A stretch of DNA of 64,000 bases from Mycobacteroides saopaulense (GCF_001456355.1 NZ_CP010271.1:4464001-4528000); one strand, 5' to 3'; positions 19,254 through 32,362 are shown, counted from the stretch's first letter. Notes: generated from the letters alone by a model not told the origin. Made by a program: numbers and translations.

Positions 19254-22115
19254 TCAGGCATCTTGCAACACCCGCTCCCCGCGGTCGGCGAACTGTCGTG
19301 ACCTTCTGATGGGACGCTGAAGCACTCGTTGGGGCCACCAGAACCACCGCCCCAGCAGCGCCGCGATCGACGGGGTCATGAACGCGCGCACCACCAGGGT
19401 GTCGAACAACAATCCGATACCGATGGTCGAACCGACTTGTCCGATAACGCGCAGATCACTGACCACCATGGACATCATGGTGAAGGCGAACACCAGACCC
19501 GCCGAGGTGACCACCTTGCCGGTACCACCCATGGCCCGAATGATGCCCGTATTGATCCCGGCGCCTATCTCCTCCTTCATCCGTGACACCAACAGCAGGT
19601 TGTAGTCCGAACCCACCGCCAACAAGATGATCACCGACATCGCAAGCACGAGCCAGTGCAGTTCTATGCCGAGGATGTTCTGCCAGATCAGCACCGACAA
19701 CCCGAATGCGGCGCCCAGCGAAAGTGCCACTGTCCCAACGATTACCAGAGAAGCGACAAAACTACGCGTCATCACCAGCATGATGCCGAAGATCAGACAC
19801 AGCGCCGCCACGCCTGCGATCAACAGATCGTAGGCGGAGCCGTCGCGTAGGTCCTTGAACGTCGCCGCGGTGCCCGCGAGATGAATCTTGGCGTTCTCCA
19901 GGGGCGTCACCTTGAGCGCCTCCTCCGCCGCCGACCGCACGGCATCCACCCGGGAGAGACTCTCCGGTGTCCCGGGGTCACCGCGGTACGTGAGAATCAG
20001 CCGGACGGCCTTCCCGTCCGGCGAAAAGAACAGGGACATGGCACGTTTGAAGTCCTCGTTCTCGAACACCTCCGGCGGCAGATAGAACGAATCGTCATTC
20101 TGGGCGCCGTCGTAGATCTTTCCCATCTCGCTGGCATTGGCGGCCGTCTGGTCGATGAGCGAGAAGATCCCCGACATGGTGCTGTGCATCGTCAGCATCA
20201 TGGCCCGCATCGACTTCATCGTCGAGATCATCGGCGGGAACAAGTTGATCAGCTCCCGCTGATACAGGTTCATCTCCTCCACGCGCTCGAGGATCCGATG
20301 AGTCCGCTCGCTGAGCAGGTCGGTGCCGTCGAGTGCCTGGAAAACGGATCTGATGGCGAAGCAGATCGGGATGGTCTCGCAGTGCTTCTCCCAGTACAGA
20401 TAGTTCCGCAGCGGCTTGAAGAAGTCGTCGAAATTGGCGATGTAATCGCGCAGTCTGTCCACGGTCGCCGTCAGCTCCCGGTTCATGACGACGGTCTCGT
20501 TGGTGATGTCCGAGATGTTGCGCATCAGCTCATAGGTGTGCTGCATCTGGTTGATCATCTTTGTCGTGTCTTCTGCCTGTTTCAGCATGTCGTCCACACG
20601 TTCTTTCCCGAACGGCAGAATCTGCAACATGCCGGCGCTCTGCAGGCTGATCTGAAACGGTATGGATGTCCGCTCGATCGGACTGCCCTCCGGGCGAGTG
20701 ATGCTCTGCACCATGGAGATACCCGGCACAGCGAAAAGACCCTTTGCCAACTTGTGTAGCACCACGAAGTCCGCGGGATTGCGCATATCGTGGTCTGCTT
20801 CGAGAACCATGACGTCCGGCGTCATGCGCGACTCGGGGAAGTGCCGCTGCGCGGCCGCATAGCCGATGTTAGCCGGAATATCCTGGGGCACATACAGTCT
20901 GTCGTCGTAGCTGGTCCGGTAGCCCGGTAATGTCAGCAGTCCGATCAGCCCGACCGCGCACGCCCCGGCCAAAATGGGGCCTGGCCACCGGACAATCGCC
21001 GTGCCGATCCACCGCCACCGGCGGACCATCATCTTTCGCTTCGGCTCGAATAGTCCGAAACGACTACCGAAACCTATGACGGCCGGGACCAGCGTCACTG
21101 CGACGGCAACCGCCACCGCCATGCCGATAGCAGCGGGTACGCCCATCGTCTGGAAGTAGGGCAGGCGAGTGAAACTGAGACAAAATATCGCGCCCGCAAT
21201 CGTGAGCCCGGAGGCCACGACAACCTTCGCGACACTGCTATAGGTGATGTAGAAGGCCGCCTGGCGATCTTCGCCGGACTGGCGTGCCTCCTGATACCGC
21301 CCGGTGAAGAATATGCCGTAATCCGTTCCCACCGCGATGCCCAGCGATACCAACAGGTTGACCGAGAAAGTCGAAAGCCCAATGACCCCATGGTCACCCA
21401 GAAGCGCGACGATTCCCCGGGCCGCCTGTACCTGCATCCCCACCATGATCAGCAGCAGCACGACGGTGACCACCGAGCGGTACACGAAAAGCAACATCGT
21501 GAAGATCACCACGAGTGTGACGACGGTGATCTTCACGATGGACGAGTTGCCCGCATGGTTCATATCCGTCACCAACGGCGCGGGCCCCGTGACGTAGGCC
21601 TGCACCCCGGGCGGCGGAGCAGTGCGGTCCACGATGCTCCGGACCGCCTCCACGGATTTGTTCGCCAGGGCCTGCCCTTGGTTACCCGCGAGGTTCAGCT
21701 GCACGTACACGCTCTTGCCGTCGGCGCTCTGCACACCTGTCGCCGTGAGCGGATCGCCCCAATAGTCTTGAACGTGCTGCACATGGGTCGTATCGGCCCT
21801 CAGTTGCCGAACCAGGCCGTCGTAGTAAGCGTGAGCGTCGTCCCCGAGGGGTTGCTGCCCCTCCAACACAACCATCGCCACGCTATCGGAATTGGATTCA
21901 CCGAAAACCGCGCCCATGCGCTGCATGGCCTGAAACGACGGCGCCGCTTGAGGAACCAGGGACACCGAGCTCTCACGTCCGACCTGTTCCAACGACGGAA
22001 CGGCGAAGGTGACGATGGCGACGACCATCAGCCAGCCCACGATGATCGGCACAGAGAGCTTACGGATCAGCCCGGCTGCGAACGGCGGCCTGGCCGGCAT
22101 CCGGTGGATACTCAT
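19254..22115 (-). CDS. mmpL: MmpL-family RND transporter (second copy)
   Basis: A 953-residue inner-membrane RND lipid exporter. It has an N-terminal helix, a first periplasmic domain, TM2-6 with the proton-relay GTDYG motif near 263, and a long periplasmic segment. That segment contains a predicted coiled-coil hairpin (about 470-680) with two cysteines (CETIPIC). TM8-12 follow, with the matching GSDYN near 835. The coiled-coil insert places it with the MmpL4/MmpL5 class that works with MmpS proteins. It starts 40 bases after its paralog. Paired MmpL proteins are needed for glycopeptidolipid export in M. smegmatis and M. abscessus, so this pair is the likely exporter for the NRPS product. Confidence 0.93.
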   Translation of the reverse strand: MSIHRMPARPPFAAGLIRKLSVPIIVGWLMVVAIVTFAVPSLEQVGRESSVSLVPQAAPSFQAMQRMGAVFGESNSDSVAMVVLEGQQPLGDDAHAYYDGLVRQLRADTTHVQHVQDYWGDPLTATGVQSADGKSVYVQLNLAGNQGQALANKSVEAVRSIVDRTAPPPGVQAYVTGPAPLVTDMNHAGNSSIVKITVVTLVVIFTMLLFVYRSVVTVVLLLIMVGMQVQAARGIVALLGDHGVIGLSTFSVNLLVSLGIAVGTDYGIFFTGRYQEARQSGEDRQAAFYITYSSVAKVVVASGLTIAGAIFCLSFTRLPYFQTMGVPAAIGMAVAVAVAVTLVPAVIGFGSRFGLFEPKRKMMVRRWRWIGTAIVRWPGPILAGACAVGLIGLLTLPGYRTSYDDRLYVPQDIPANIGYAAAQRHFPESRMTPDVMVLEADHDMRNPADFVVLHKLAKGLFAVPGISMVQSITRPEGSPIERTSIPFQISLQSAGMLQILPFGKERVDDMLKQAEDTTKMINQMQHTYELMRNISDITNETVVMNRELTATVDRLRDYIANFDDFFKPLRNYLYWEKHCETIPICFAIRSVFQALDGTDLLSERTHRILERVEEMNLYQRELINLFPPMISTMKSMRAMMLTMHSTMSGIFSLIDQTAANASEMGKIYDGAQNDDSFYLPPEVFENEDFKRAMSLFFSPDGKAVRLILTYRGDPGTPESLSRVDAVRSAAEEALKVTPLENAKIHLAGTAATFKDLRDGSAYDLLIAGVAALCLIFGIMLVMTRSFVASLVIVGTVALSLGAAFGLSVLIWQNILGIELHWLVLAMSVIILLAVGSDYNLLLVSRMKEEIGAGINTGIIRAMGGTGKVVTSAGLVFAFTMMSMVVSDLRVIGQVGSTIGIGLLFDTLVVRAFMTPSIAALLGRWFWWPQRVLQRPIRRSRQFADRGERVLQDA
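19314..19802. repeat. Direct repeat copy 1, mmpL 3' region (pairs with 22231-22719)
   Basis: At a constant offset of 2,917 bases the two mmpL genes share three uninterrupted identity blocks: 19314-19435 (122 bases), 19456-19645 (190 bases) and 19679-19802 (124 bases). Short diverged segments lie between them. The encoded region is the C-terminal membrane bundle (TM8-12 with GSDYN). The pattern matches that of the glycosyltransferase pair and suggests recent gene conversion. Confidence 0.9.
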
Positions 22116-22155
22116 GCGGTTGTCACCCCGCGACAGACAAAGACACTCATCGCGT

Positions 22156-25059
22156 TTAGCGCTCTTCCTTCTGGAGAAGGAAGCTCACCAGCGGTCGTGG
22201 GCCGGCCGAAGCCCGGATTGTTCTGGCCGGACGCTGAAGCACTCGTTGGGGCCACCAGAACCACCGCCCCAGCAGCGCCGCGATCGACGGGGTCATGAAC
22301 GCGCGCACCACCAGGGTGTCGAACAACAATCCGATACCGATGGTCGAACCGAGCTGCCCGATGGTCACGAGGTCACTGACCACCATGGACATCATGGTGA
22401 AGGCGAACACCAGACCCGCCGAGGTGACCACCTTGCCGGTACCACCCATGGCCCGAATGATGCCCGTATTGATCCCGGCGCCTATCTCCTCCTTCATCCG
22501 TGACACCAACAGCAGGTTGTAGTCCGAACCCACCGCCAACAAGATGATCACCGACATCGCAAGGACCACCCAGTTCAACGGGATACCCAGGATGCTCTGC
22601 CAGATCAGCACCGACAACCCGAATGCGGCGCCCAGCGAAAGTGCCACTGTCCCAACGATTACCAGAGAAGCGACAAAACTACGCGTCATCACCAGCATGA
22701 TGCCGAAGATCAGACACAGGGCGGCCGTCGCCGCGATCAACAGATCGTATGTGGAACCGTCGACGATGTCCTTCACTGATGCCGCAGTGCCTGTCATGTA
22801 AATCTTGGCGTTTCGTAGCGGAGTGCCCTTGAGCGCTTCCGCCGCCGCCGTCTCTATCGGCTGAACCAGTGACATGCCCTCACGTGTCGCGGGATCACCA
22901 CGCTGTGAAATCAGTAGTCGAGCGGCCTTCCCGTCCGGTGACAGGAAGATGTTCATCATGCGTTTGAAATCTTCGTTCTCGAATACCTCGGGAGGCAGAT
23001 AGAACGAGTCGTCGTTCTGCGCGGCGTCGAAAGCCTTACCCATGGCAGTCGAGTTATTGGTCGTTTGTTCCATCTGGTCGAAGATCCCCGACATGGTGCT
23101 GTGCATGGACAGCATCATTTTTCGTGTGGACTCCATCGTCTCGATCATCACCGGGAACTGCTCGGCCATTTGCGGGAGCAGTTCATCCAGACGGTCCAGA
23201 TTCGCGACCAGATCACTCAGCTTGTCGGAGACCTCATCGACGCCGTCGAGCGTGTCGAAAACCGAACGGATGGCTTGACATACCGGAATGTCATAGCAGT
23301 GCTTTTCCCAATAGAGGTAGTTGCGAATCGGCCTGATGAAGTCATCGAAATCCATCACGTGATCCCGCAGGTCATTCATGATGTCCTCGAGCTCATGGGT
23401 GGTCCCGACCATGTCGTGGGTCGTGCCGACCATCTGCTCGGTCAGCGCTTGCATGCGCTTCATGATCGCTATCGTCTTCAGCATGTCGTCGGCCTGTACC
23501 AGGAGGTCGTCCATGCGATTCCGCTGAAACGGCATCAAATGCGATTGGCTGGCGCTGCTCATGCTGAGCATGTACGGAATGGTGGTGTGTTTGAGAGGTT
23601 CGCCGCCAGGTCGCGTGACCGCCTGGACCCGCGAAACACCGGGGACGGCTTGCACTCCCCTGGCCAGCTTGTTCAGTACCAGAAAATCGGTCGGATTGCG
23701 CATATCGTGGTCCGCTTCGACCAACAGAATGTCGGGGGCCATCATCAACGACTGCGGGAAATGTCTTGATGCAGCGGCATATCCAACATTGGCGGGAATA
23801 TCTTGGGGTATGTACTTCTGATCGTTATAGCTTGGCTGGTACACCGGCAACGTCAAGAGTCCGACCAGCGCCACCGCACACGTCGCGACGAGAATCGGTG
23901 CCGGCCATCGCACGATCGCGGTGCCGATCTGTCGCCACCGGCGGACCGCGACCTTTCGTTTGGGTTCAAACAATCCGTAACGGCTACCGACGGCGATGAC
24001 CGCCGGGACGAGCGTGATGGCGACCGCCACCGCGACGACCATGCCGACAGCGGTAGCCACGCCCAGCGTTTGATACACGGGTAGCCGCGTGAAGTGCAGG
24101 CAGAGAACGGCGCCGGCAATCGTCAGACCCGAACCCAGGACCACCTTGGCGACACTACGAAAGGTGGTGTAGAAGGCGGCTTCCCGGTCCTCGCCGGCCT
24201 GACGCGCCTCCTGATACCGCCCGGTGAAGAATATGCCGTAATCGGTTCCGGCCGCGATGGCGAGCGCCACAAGCAGGTTGACGACGAACGTGGTGATACC
24301 GATGAGTCCGAGATTCCCGAGGAGCGCCACAAACCCCCGTGCCACCGTCAACTCTATTCCGACGACTACCAACATGAGGATGACGGAAACAATCGATCGG
24401 TACACCAGGAGGAGCATCGTGAAGATCACCGCCAGGCTCAGCCCCGTCACCAGCAGGACGGTCCTGTTGCCGGCCGGACCCAGATCCGCCGCGAAGGCGG
24501 CCGGACCCGTAACGTAGGCATTGACTCCGGGCGGGGCCGGTGTCCTGCCCACAATCGCACGTACGGCTTCGACGGACTGGTTAGCCGAGGCCCCTTGCCG
24601 GGGATCGGTAAGGGCCACTTGCACATAGGTGGCTTTGCCGTCGAGGCTCTGCGCGGCGGCCTGCGTCATCTGATCGCCCCAGAAATCCTGCACATGCTGC
24701 ACATGTGTCGCGTCGGCCTTCAGCTGGCGAATCAGGTCGTCGTAGTAACGATGTGTGTCGTCGCCAAGGGGCTGTTGTCCCTCCACCACGATCATCGCGA
24801 CAATGCTGGAATTCGACTCGTCGAACAGCTTGCCCATCCGCTGTGTCGCCTGAAACGACGGAGCCGCGTCGGGGTTCATCGCGACCGCGTGCTCCTTCTC
24901 GACCTGTTCGAGTGAGGGAACGCTGATGCTCAGGATGACAGCGATCGCCAGCCAACCAAGGATGATCGGAATCGACAGACGACGGATCGTCCGCGCCAGG
25001 AACGGTGGACGGCCCACCACCGGCAACGGCTCTGTCGGGGGTTCGCCGGGAGTACTCAT
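22156..25059 (-). CDS. mmpL: MmpL-family RND transporter (first copy)
   Basis: A 967-residue RND transporter with the same plan as the following gene: proton-relay GTDYG near 273 and GSDYN near 843, a coiled-coil hairpin between about 480 and 690 containing CYDIPVC, and about twelve membrane helices. The start is the ATG at 25059, which overlaps the mmpS stop in an ATGA junction; an upstream in-frame extension inside mmpS is not credible. Translational coupling to mmpS implies a stoichiometric complex. Its last 200 codons are almost identical in DNA to those of the second mmpL. Confidence 0.94.
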   Translation of the reverse strand: MSTPGEPPTEPLPVVGRPPFLARTIRRLSIPIILGWLAIAVILSISVPSLEQVEKEHAVAMNPDAAPSFQATQRMGKLFDESNSSIVAMIVVEGQQPLGDDTHRYYDDLIRQLKADATHVQHVQDFWGDQMTQAAAQSLDGKATYVQVALTDPRQGASANQSVEAVRAIVGRTPAPPGVNAYVTGPAAFAADLGPAGNRTVLLVTGLSLAVIFTMLLLVYRSIVSVILMLVVVGIELTVARGFVALLGNLGLIGITTFVVNLLVALAIAAGTDYGIFFTGRYQEARQAGEDREAAFYTTFRSVAKVVLGSGLTIAGAVLCLHFTRLPVYQTLGVATAVGMVVAVAVAITLVPAVIAVGSRYGLFEPKRKVAVRRWRQIGTAIVRWPAPILVATCAVALVGLLTLPVYQPSYNDQKYIPQDIPANVGYAAASRHFPQSLMMAPDILLVEADHDMRNPTDFLVLNKLARGVQAVPGVSRVQAVTRPGGEPLKHTTIPYMLSMSSASQSHLMPFQRNRMDDLLVQADDMLKTIAIMKRMQALTEQMVGTTHDMVGTTHELEDIMNDLRDHVMDFDDFIRPIRNYLYWEKHCYDIPVCQAIRSVFDTLDGVDEVSDKLSDLVANLDRLDELLPQMAEQFPVMIETMESTRKMMLSMHSTMSGIFDQMEQTTNNSTAMGKAFDAAQNDDSFYLPPEVFENEDFKRMMNIFLSPDGKAARLLISQRGDPATREGMSLVQPIETAAAEALKGTPLRNAKIYMTGTAASVKDIVDGSTYDLLIAATAALCLIFGIMLVMTRSFVASLVIVGTVALSLGAAFGLSVLIWQSILGIPLNWVVLAMSVIILLAVGSDYNLLLVSRMKEEIGAGINTGIIRAMGGTGKVVTSAGLVFAFTMMSMVVSDLVTIGQLGSTIGIGLLFDTLVVRAFMTPSIAALLGRWFWWPQRVLQRPARTIRASAGPRPLVSFLLQKEER
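22231..22719. repeat. Direct repeat copy 2, mmpL 3' region (pairs with 19314-19802)
   Basis: Second copy of the homogenised mmpL segment. Identity is lost abruptly upstream, where the periplasmic coiled-coil domain begins. Confidence 0.9.
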
Positions 25060-25475
25060 GCAGCCTTCAGCATGCAGAAGGTCAACGCGCTGACGCCATA
25101 CCGGATTTTCTCGTCCTTGACTTTGTCGCCCACCAAGATGCGGCATCCGATGCTGTCGGCGTCGCCCTGCGCCGTGATGTTTCCCATCGCGGTCGCCTCG
25201 GTGATCGGAAACTCCACCGACCAGGGAAGTGCGGCCTGCTTGATGACCTGCGGTTCGGCATCTGCGTCGAAGTAGCTGATAGTGGCCACCGTGCCCGGCG
25301 GTCCGAACACTTCGTACACCAGATACTTGGGATCATGCGGTCGCTTCTCTTCGCGTTCAGCGCTGGCGTATTCGGGGCGACGTTCGTTACCAAAGACACC
25401 GTGCAGCCGCGACACCGTAAATCCGCCCGCAACTCCCACCACCACAAGGACCAACGGAATCCACACACGCTTCAA
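25056..25475 (-). CDS. mmpS: MmpS-family transport accessory protein
   Basis: A 139-residue protein with one N-terminal membrane helix (about 4-22) and a periplasmic beta-sandwich domain. The domain has MmpS hallmarks: [21 protein letters not shown], a central LPWSVEF, and a C-terminal paired-cysteine segment (GCRILVGD and TFCMLKAA). MmpS proteins partner MmpL4/5-type exporters. It is the first gene of the mmpS-mmpL-mmpL string and overlaps the first mmpL by four bases. Confidence 0.93.
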   Translation of the reverse strand: MKRVWIPLVLVVVGVAGGFTVSRLHGVFGNERRPEYASAEREEKRPHDPKYLVYEVFGPPGTVATISYFDADAEPQVIKQAALPWSVEFPITEATAMGNITAQGDADSIGCRILVGDKVKDEKIRYGVSALTFCMLKAA

Positions 25476-25809
25476 GATCCTGAAAATCTCGAGTCCCTCC
25501 GACTGTCATTCGCGCTTGGCAGCATGTCAGCTGCACAAACATGTATCTCCAGATCGGATGTGAACACAACGGATAACCGAACCTCGAATGCAGCGGCACC
25601 CATGCTCGGTCTTGTGCGAAGCACCGCCAACCTGCGGCACGCCTCGTCGCGCGCGACCCGATTCCGACGAGTAAATCATGTCGTTGCGTACCGAAGGGCA
25701 CAATCAGAAATCTAGGTCTGGCAACGTCTAATGCCTTGATATCAACCGATTTTGGGAATGGACTGCTCGTCCAGAAATTCGCCTTGTGCCGTGCCGCCGG
25801 CTCGCTGCA
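25476..25809. promoter_or_regulatory. Intergenic region upstream of the mmpS operon
   Basis: About 330 bases without a convincing gene. It must contain the promoter of the minus-strand mmpS-mmpL-mmpL operon and the end of the DoxX-like remnant. A short palindrome TTGATATCAA lies at 25736-25745 but is too small to interpret. Nothing else was recognised. Confidence 0.4.
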
Positions 25810-26241
25810 CTATTCGTCCGCAGCCACCGAATCCGGATCGATCTCCGGCTGGATCCATCGGAATCCCGACTTGTCACGATCCATGAATCGGCGCTCGTAT
25901 GTCCCGTGGATCTGCTTGCCGTCCACCTCGCCGCTGAGTACCAGCAGGTCGGCACTGGGCTGTCGTACGTCAATCACCTGTTGCGGCGCATCGGATTTGC
26001 GCTTACGTAACTCCAGCCGGTCGCCGTTGACCTCCAGCATCCACCGCGAGATGCGGCCGTCGGGTGTCTGAGAAACAAATGTCTCCACACCGAACTCCTG
26101 CACCTTGTCGCGATGGGCGATGGCGATGTTGGTCCACGGCCCGGGGTTAGCCTGATTCAACGTGGCCTCGCGCCCGTCCACAGTGAATGACGTTGCGTGC
26201 CAAACACCGTCGAGTGTCGAGGTCGGAGTCTTGTAGGTCGA
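25810..26241 (-). pseudogene. C-terminal soluble domain of the interrupted DoxX-like gene
   Basis: It is in frame with the membrane part and directly downstream of its TAA codon. The residues include LDGVWHATSFTVDG, an alternation of beta-type segments, LVLSGEVDGKQI and SGFRWIQ. These match the extracytoplasmic domain that normally ends such proteins. Without the stop, the joined frame would have 444 codons, the family's usual length. An internal GTG at 26181 could allow separate translation but would give a cytoplasmic fragment with no signal. This is either a nonsense mutation or a sequencing error. Confidence 0.65.
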
Positions 26242-27144
26242 TTACACGAGGACGCTCTGATAGACGCAGAGGATCGTCAAGGCCGATGCCAGACCGAACT
26301 TCAGCACGATGCCCGTCTTCAACAGCCACCGTCGGCCCGAGCCCAGTGGCGACCACAGCTGTACCGGCTGGGTCTCTCTGTTGAAGACCACCCGGACTAG
26401 ATTCGGCCAGAGCGGCGCGGTGATGGCCACCGCAATCAGGAAGAGCTCACCGGACACCTGCTTGACCTGTACGTCATAGGTCATGTTGAGCAGGAATACC
26501 TGACCCATGGCGAAGACCGATCCCAAGGCGCCCAAGATCCACGTACGGTTCCACAGCAAGAGTAATCCGGATACCAGTTCCACGAGACCCGTGGCTATCG
26601 AGTAGGGCTCCGAAGCTCCCATGAACCCCCATAGTGTGGTGAAAAGACTTGTATCGCCCACTAATTGGAGTTGACGATCCGGCAGGGCCATGAATCCCAT
26701 TTGCGTGGGGATGGTCTTGGCCATCCCATACAGGATCATCGACAGCGCCAATCCGTATCGCGCGAACACCCACAGCGAGGCATCCAGTGATCGGTAGTTG
26801 GACCGATCACGATCCAACAGCGTCCATATCGCGGTGATCGCCAGTGCCACCACTATCCATCCGAGGTGATAGCACCACATCCACAGCAGGTCACCACCCG
26901 CCGACACGGTCAGTTCGATGCCCCGGCCGCGGACGAGGAGGCTTCCGATCTGAGCAGTCAGCCACAGTGCCGGCTCGAACACACCGAACAATCCGAGGTT
27001 GTCGTATACGGACAGCAGCAGGATGCCGCCGCCCACCGTGAACAGCAGGCGAAATCCACACTTCTGCAACGGAGTCCATCGCGCTGCAGTTTCGGCTCCA
27101 TCGCCTTCGGCGGTGCCGGGTTGTTCGGGCGCAACGGTTGTCAT
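26242..27144 (-). CDS. DoxX-like membrane protein, N-terminal part of a gene interrupted by TAA
   Basis: A 300-residue polytopic membrane protein with about seven or eight hydrophobic segments, starting at ATG 27144. It resembles the actinobacterial and proteobacterial DoxX-like proteins of about 440 residues that carry a soluble C-terminal domain. Here the reading frame stops at TAA 26244-26242, directly after the last membrane helix (CVYQSVLV). The frame then continues open for another 143 codons that encode the expected soluble domain. The membrane part alone may still be made. Upstream on the same strand, 75 bases away, is the lipase gene. Confidence 0.75.
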   Translation of the reverse strand: MTTVAPEQPGTAEGDGAETAARWTPLQKCGFRLLFTVGGGILLLSVYDNLGLFGVFEPALWLTAQIGSLLVRGRGIELTVSAGGDLLWMWCYHLGWIVVALAITAIWTLLDRDRSNYRSLDASLWVFARYGLALSMILYGMAKTIPTQMGFMALPDRQLQLVGDTSLFTTLWGFMGASEPYSIATGLVELVSGLLLLWNRTWILGALGSVFAMGQVFLLNMTYDVQVKQVSGELFLIAVAITAPLWPNLVRVVFNRETQPVQLWSPLGSGRRWLLKTGIVLKFGLASALTILCVYQSVLV

Positions 27145-27219
27145 GCAAGCGAGCCTAGTCGTCCGCCGGGCACGTGCGCCTCCGGGAAAACCCTGAGACA
27201 CATCCTGATTCGATGAGCG

Positions 27220-28488
27220 CTAGTCCCCCAGTGCGCTTCGTATCCAACGCAGGACGCTGGGCATGGCCCAGCCGGCCGCAATCAGATGTTCGCCGGGCAC
27301 CGGCAGGTAGTCCACCATCGCGCCCTGTGATCGCCAGCTCTCGGCGAGCTCGGTGGCGCCCTCCTCCGGAATGAACTGGTCGCCCATGAAACGATCACGC
27401 GAACCGTGGTACAGGAGCACCGGCATGATCGGCGCCGAGGCACCCGGCTTGTTCGCGGCGATCACATCCTGCGCGATCTCAGAATCGAAAGGTGCCGGGA
27501 TCGCGGCCAACACGTCCAGATCGATGCGTGCCACCCCGGCCGCTGCCAGTGCGGGCTGCGGCAGGTCCTTGATACGGGTCGCCATGTAGAAGGCGAAGTC
27601 ACCGAAGAGCTCCATCATGCCCGGGTACTCGCGTGCCTGGCCGATCGTGGCCGCAGCGAACAGGCCAGAACCCAACGCCGCGTTCATACTGCGATACAGC
27701 AGGGCGTAATCCGTGGGCGTTCCACCGGCGACGGCACCACTGAATCTCAGCTCCGGCGCATAGGTCGGCTGCTCCTGCGCGGCCCATACCGTCGCGATGG
27801 CTCCACCGCTGTACCCATCCATCACCATGGGCGATTCGAGGAGATCCGTTCGCAATCGCTGCATTCCGCGCACCGAGTCCAGCACCGCGTGCGCAGCCAT
27901 GATGCCCGCCGAATACGCCATCCGCGGTCCCTCATGGTCGGGTATGAGCACCGCATAGTTGCGGGCTAGCAGTAAGGGCGCCAGCGGCGGGACATCGATG
28001 TACATGCCTCGTTCGATCCGGTAGGAAGGCGCCGCCTTGAATCCCAGTGAGTTGATCGGCTGGTTGCGCACGACCACCGGCCGTGCGCCCGGGCCTCGCC
28101 ACGGACGACTCGGCTCGATCAGCGTCGCCGTCACGGGAACAGAGTTGCCTGCAGTGTCGGTCGAGCGCACCATGAATCGTTCAATGGTGGTCCCTGGCAA
28201 AGGGACACGCGGCAGCACATACTGCCGACGGACGACTTCTCCGTTGACATGACCGGTGAGGTCACCCGGGCTCGAGTAGAAGTCAAGCCCAGGGATCGGA
28301 GTCGGCAGGATGGCGGCATGCCGGTCCGCTCGCTGTTCATCGGTCAACCGGCGGGCGGCCCAACTGTTCAGCCGCCGCAGCACCGCAGGACTACGCAGGG
28401 CCGCGGCCGAACCCGCGACCCCGGCGACGGCGGTCCCCACACTAGCCAGTGCGGTTCCACCGAGTACCGCCATGGGACTCCTTGCCAT
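27220..28488 (-). CDS. Secretory lipase (LIP family alpha/beta hydrolase)
   Basis: A 422-residue alpha/beta hydrolase. The nucleophile elbow is GYSGG (Ser near 226), with an Asp in LLYHGSRDRF and a His in VPGEHL completing a plausible triad. The order and spacing fit the secretory LIP-type lipases common in mycobacteria, which hydrolyse lipid or polyester substrates. The N-terminus has a hydrophobic, Ala- and Gly-rich stretch (about 6-32) that may be a signal or anchor. It lies 48 bases downstream of the UvrA-like gene on the same strand, so it may be read from the same transcript. Confidence 0.85.
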   Translation of the reverse strand: MARSPMAVLGGTALASVGTAVAGVAGSAAALRSPAVLRRLNSWAARRLTDEQRADRHAAILPTPIPGLDFYSSPGDLTGHVNGEVVRRQYVLPRVPLPGTTIERFMVRSTDTAGNSVPVTATLIEPSRPWRGPGARPVVVRNQPINSLGFKAAPSYRIERGMYIDVPPLAPLLLARNYAVLIPDHEGPRMAYSAGIMAAHAVLDSVRGMQRLRTDLLESPMVMDGYSGGAIATVWAAQEQPTYAPELRFSGAVAGGTPTDYALLYRSMNAALGSGLFAAATIGQAREYPGMMELFGDFAFYMATRIKDLPQPALAAAGVARIDLDVLAAIPAPFDSEIAQDVIAANKPGASAPIMPVLLYHGSRDRFMGDQFIPEEGATELAESWRSQGAMVDYLPVPGEHLIAAGWAMPSVLRWIRSALGD

Positions 28489-28536
28489 GAGTTACCTCCT
28501 GGGTCACACAGAGTAGATCTGCGGCCTTGTCTTCCC

Positions 28537-30915
<2,379 letters not shown>

Positions 30916-31326
30916 TCAGGACAGTTCCTGTATGCGGACGGTACATCCCGCCGGATCCCGGAATGCACAGTCCCGCGATCCCCAGGGCTGATCGGTGGGT
31001 TCCTGCATGACCTCGGCGCCGGTGGCCTGGACACGCTCGAACAGACCGTTCAGATCGTCGGTGGCCAGCATGATGCCGGCGTAGGTGCCCTTGGCCATCA
31101 TCTCGGTGATGGTCCGACGCTCCTCATCGGTGACTCCGGGATCTGCGGCGGGTGGCGTCAGCACGATGTTCATCTCGGGACGTCCGGCAGGTCCCAGGGT
31201 GATCCACCGCATCCCTTCATATCCGACGTCTTTACGGACCTCGAATCCGAGGGCGTCACGATAGAAGGCCAGAGATGCCTCGGGATCGGTGTGGGGAAGA
31301 AAGCTCGCATTGATCGTGATGTCCAT
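30916..31326 (-). CDS. VOC (glyoxalase/bleomycin-resistance) family protein
   Basis: A 136-residue protein starting MDITINASFLPHTDPEASLAFYRDALGF, with the repeated beta-alpha-beta-beta-beta units of the vicinal oxygen chelate fold. Candidate metal ligands include the His near the N-terminus and C-terminal Glu residues (QEPTDQPWGSRDCAFRDPAG). Such proteins bind and sequester or modify small molecules. The start at 31326 lies 10 bases after the AraC gene. It is adjacent to the UvrA-like gene, a pairing I have seen in actinobacteria, which supports a role in resistance to a DNA-active compound. Confidence 0.85.
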   Translation of the reverse strand: MDITINASFLPHTDPEASLAFYRDALGFEVRKDVGYEGMRWITLGPAGRPEMNIVLTPPAADPGVTDEERRTITEMMAKGTYAGIMLATDDLNGLFERVQATGAEVMQEPTDQPWGSRDCAFRDPAGCTVRIQELS

Positions 31327-31336
31327 GCCGGTCACG

Positions 31337-31777
31337 CTAGCCGTGCCCCGCAGGGGTTGCTTCTCGATTCCTGATCGGTCTGGTGACTTGTTTGGCGACA
31401 CAGGAGGGGATTCCGACGATGTGCTCGACGGCGCGTTCCCGGTAGACGCTCGGCGGAACACCGACCAGCTCGGAAAAACGGGTGCTGAAGGTACCCAGCG
31501 ATGAGCATCCGACCGCGAAGCAGACTTCGGTAACGCTCATGTCCCCGCGGCGCAGCAGCATCATGGCGCGCTCTATGCGCCGCGTCATCAAATAGGAGTA
31601 CGGCGACTCTCCGTAGGCGCTCTTGAACTGTCGACTGAGATGGCCCGCCGACATGTGTGCGTCGCGAGCCAGCGCTTCGACGTTCAACGGTTGGGCGTAC
31701 TCGCGGTCAATGCGGTCGCGCACCCGGCGTAACCGAGCGAGGTCGCGCAGCCGCTGCCCCTCGCCTGCATTGGTCAC
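31337..31777 (-). CDS. AraC-family transcriptional regulator
   Basis: A 146-residue regulator that is essentially only a DNA-binding domain. It has two helix-turn-helix units (LNVEALARDAHMSAGHLSRQFK and MSVTEVCFAVGCSSLGTFSTRF in shortened reading) within residues 20-115, followed by a short basic tail. It lacks a ligand-binding domain, as in SoxS/MarA-type activators. GTG start at 31777. Placed between TetR and VOC genes with about 10-base gaps, it probably regulates the VOC-UvrA genes. Confidence 0.88.
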   Translation of the reverse strand: MTNAGEGQRLRDLARLRRVRDRIDREYAQPLNVEALARDAHMSAGHLSRQFKSAYGESPYSYLMTRRIERAMMLLRRGDMSVTEVCFAVGCSSLGTFSTRFSELVGVPPSVYRERAVEHIVGIPSCVAKQVTRPIRNREATPAGHG

Positions 31778-31787
31778 AGCGCCAAGA

Positions 31788-32354
31788 TTAGTCCCGGCGG
31801 TCCAGAAGTCCTGCCACTATTCGCATCACGCTTCGCCTCTGCGAATCTTCGTCCACCACCCCACGAACCGCATAGGCCAATGCCAGTCCATCAAGACACG
31901 CGATGAGATCGGCGGTGCGCTCGGTGGCCTCGCGAATTCCCAGCGCCTGCACCCGTTGCTCCACGAGCGCTCTGATGTGTTCGGTCGCGGCATCGAGAAT
32001 GCGCCGCGTCTCGGGATGATGCGCGGATTCCAGCAGCAGTTCATGGCGCGCGAGGACCAACACGCCGCCGTTGGCCGTCCACGTCTGCGCGGCCAGTACC
32101 GCCAGTTGCGCCAATTCGGAGTCGTCGAGGTCCGCGCCGGCAGCCAGTGGATTCACCACTGTCATCGTCCGCTCCCCGAGACGGACGGCGCAGGCTCGCA
32201 ACAGCGCGGCCCGGGTCCGAAAGTAGTAGGAGGTGGAACCCTCCGGCAGTGCGGCGGCCCTGTCGACCGCGCGATGAGTCAGACCCCGCGCGCCGGCGGC
32301 TGCGAGCACACTCAACGCGGCGTCAGCCAACTGAAGTCGCCGGTCGTCGATCAT
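31788..32354 (-). CDS. TetR-family repressor
   Basis: A 188-residue TetR regulator. The N-terminal helix-turn-helix (about 5-50) includes LTHRAVDRAAALPEGSTSYYFRTRAALL, a typical recognition-helix region. The C-terminal part is all-helical. The start at ATG 32354 is chosen because upstream residues have no similarity and run through the operator. It is divergent from the epimerase gene. Two 16-base palindromes lie in the 57-base gap, so it probably represses both that gene and itself. Confidence 0.9.
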   Translation of the reverse strand: MIDDRRLQLADAALSVLAAAGARGLTHRAVDRAAALPEGSTSYYFRTRAALLRACAVRLGERTMTVVNPLAAGADLDDSELAQLAVLAAQTWTANGGVLVLARHELLLESAHHPETRRILDAATEHIRALVEQRVQALGIREATERTADLIACLDGLALAYAVRGVVDEDSQRRSVMRIVAGLLDRRD

Positions 32355-32362
32355 CTTGCCTC

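Noticed and set aside
25736..25745. TTGATATCAA palindrome upstream of mmpS
   Set aside because: Ten bases is too short to separate from chance.
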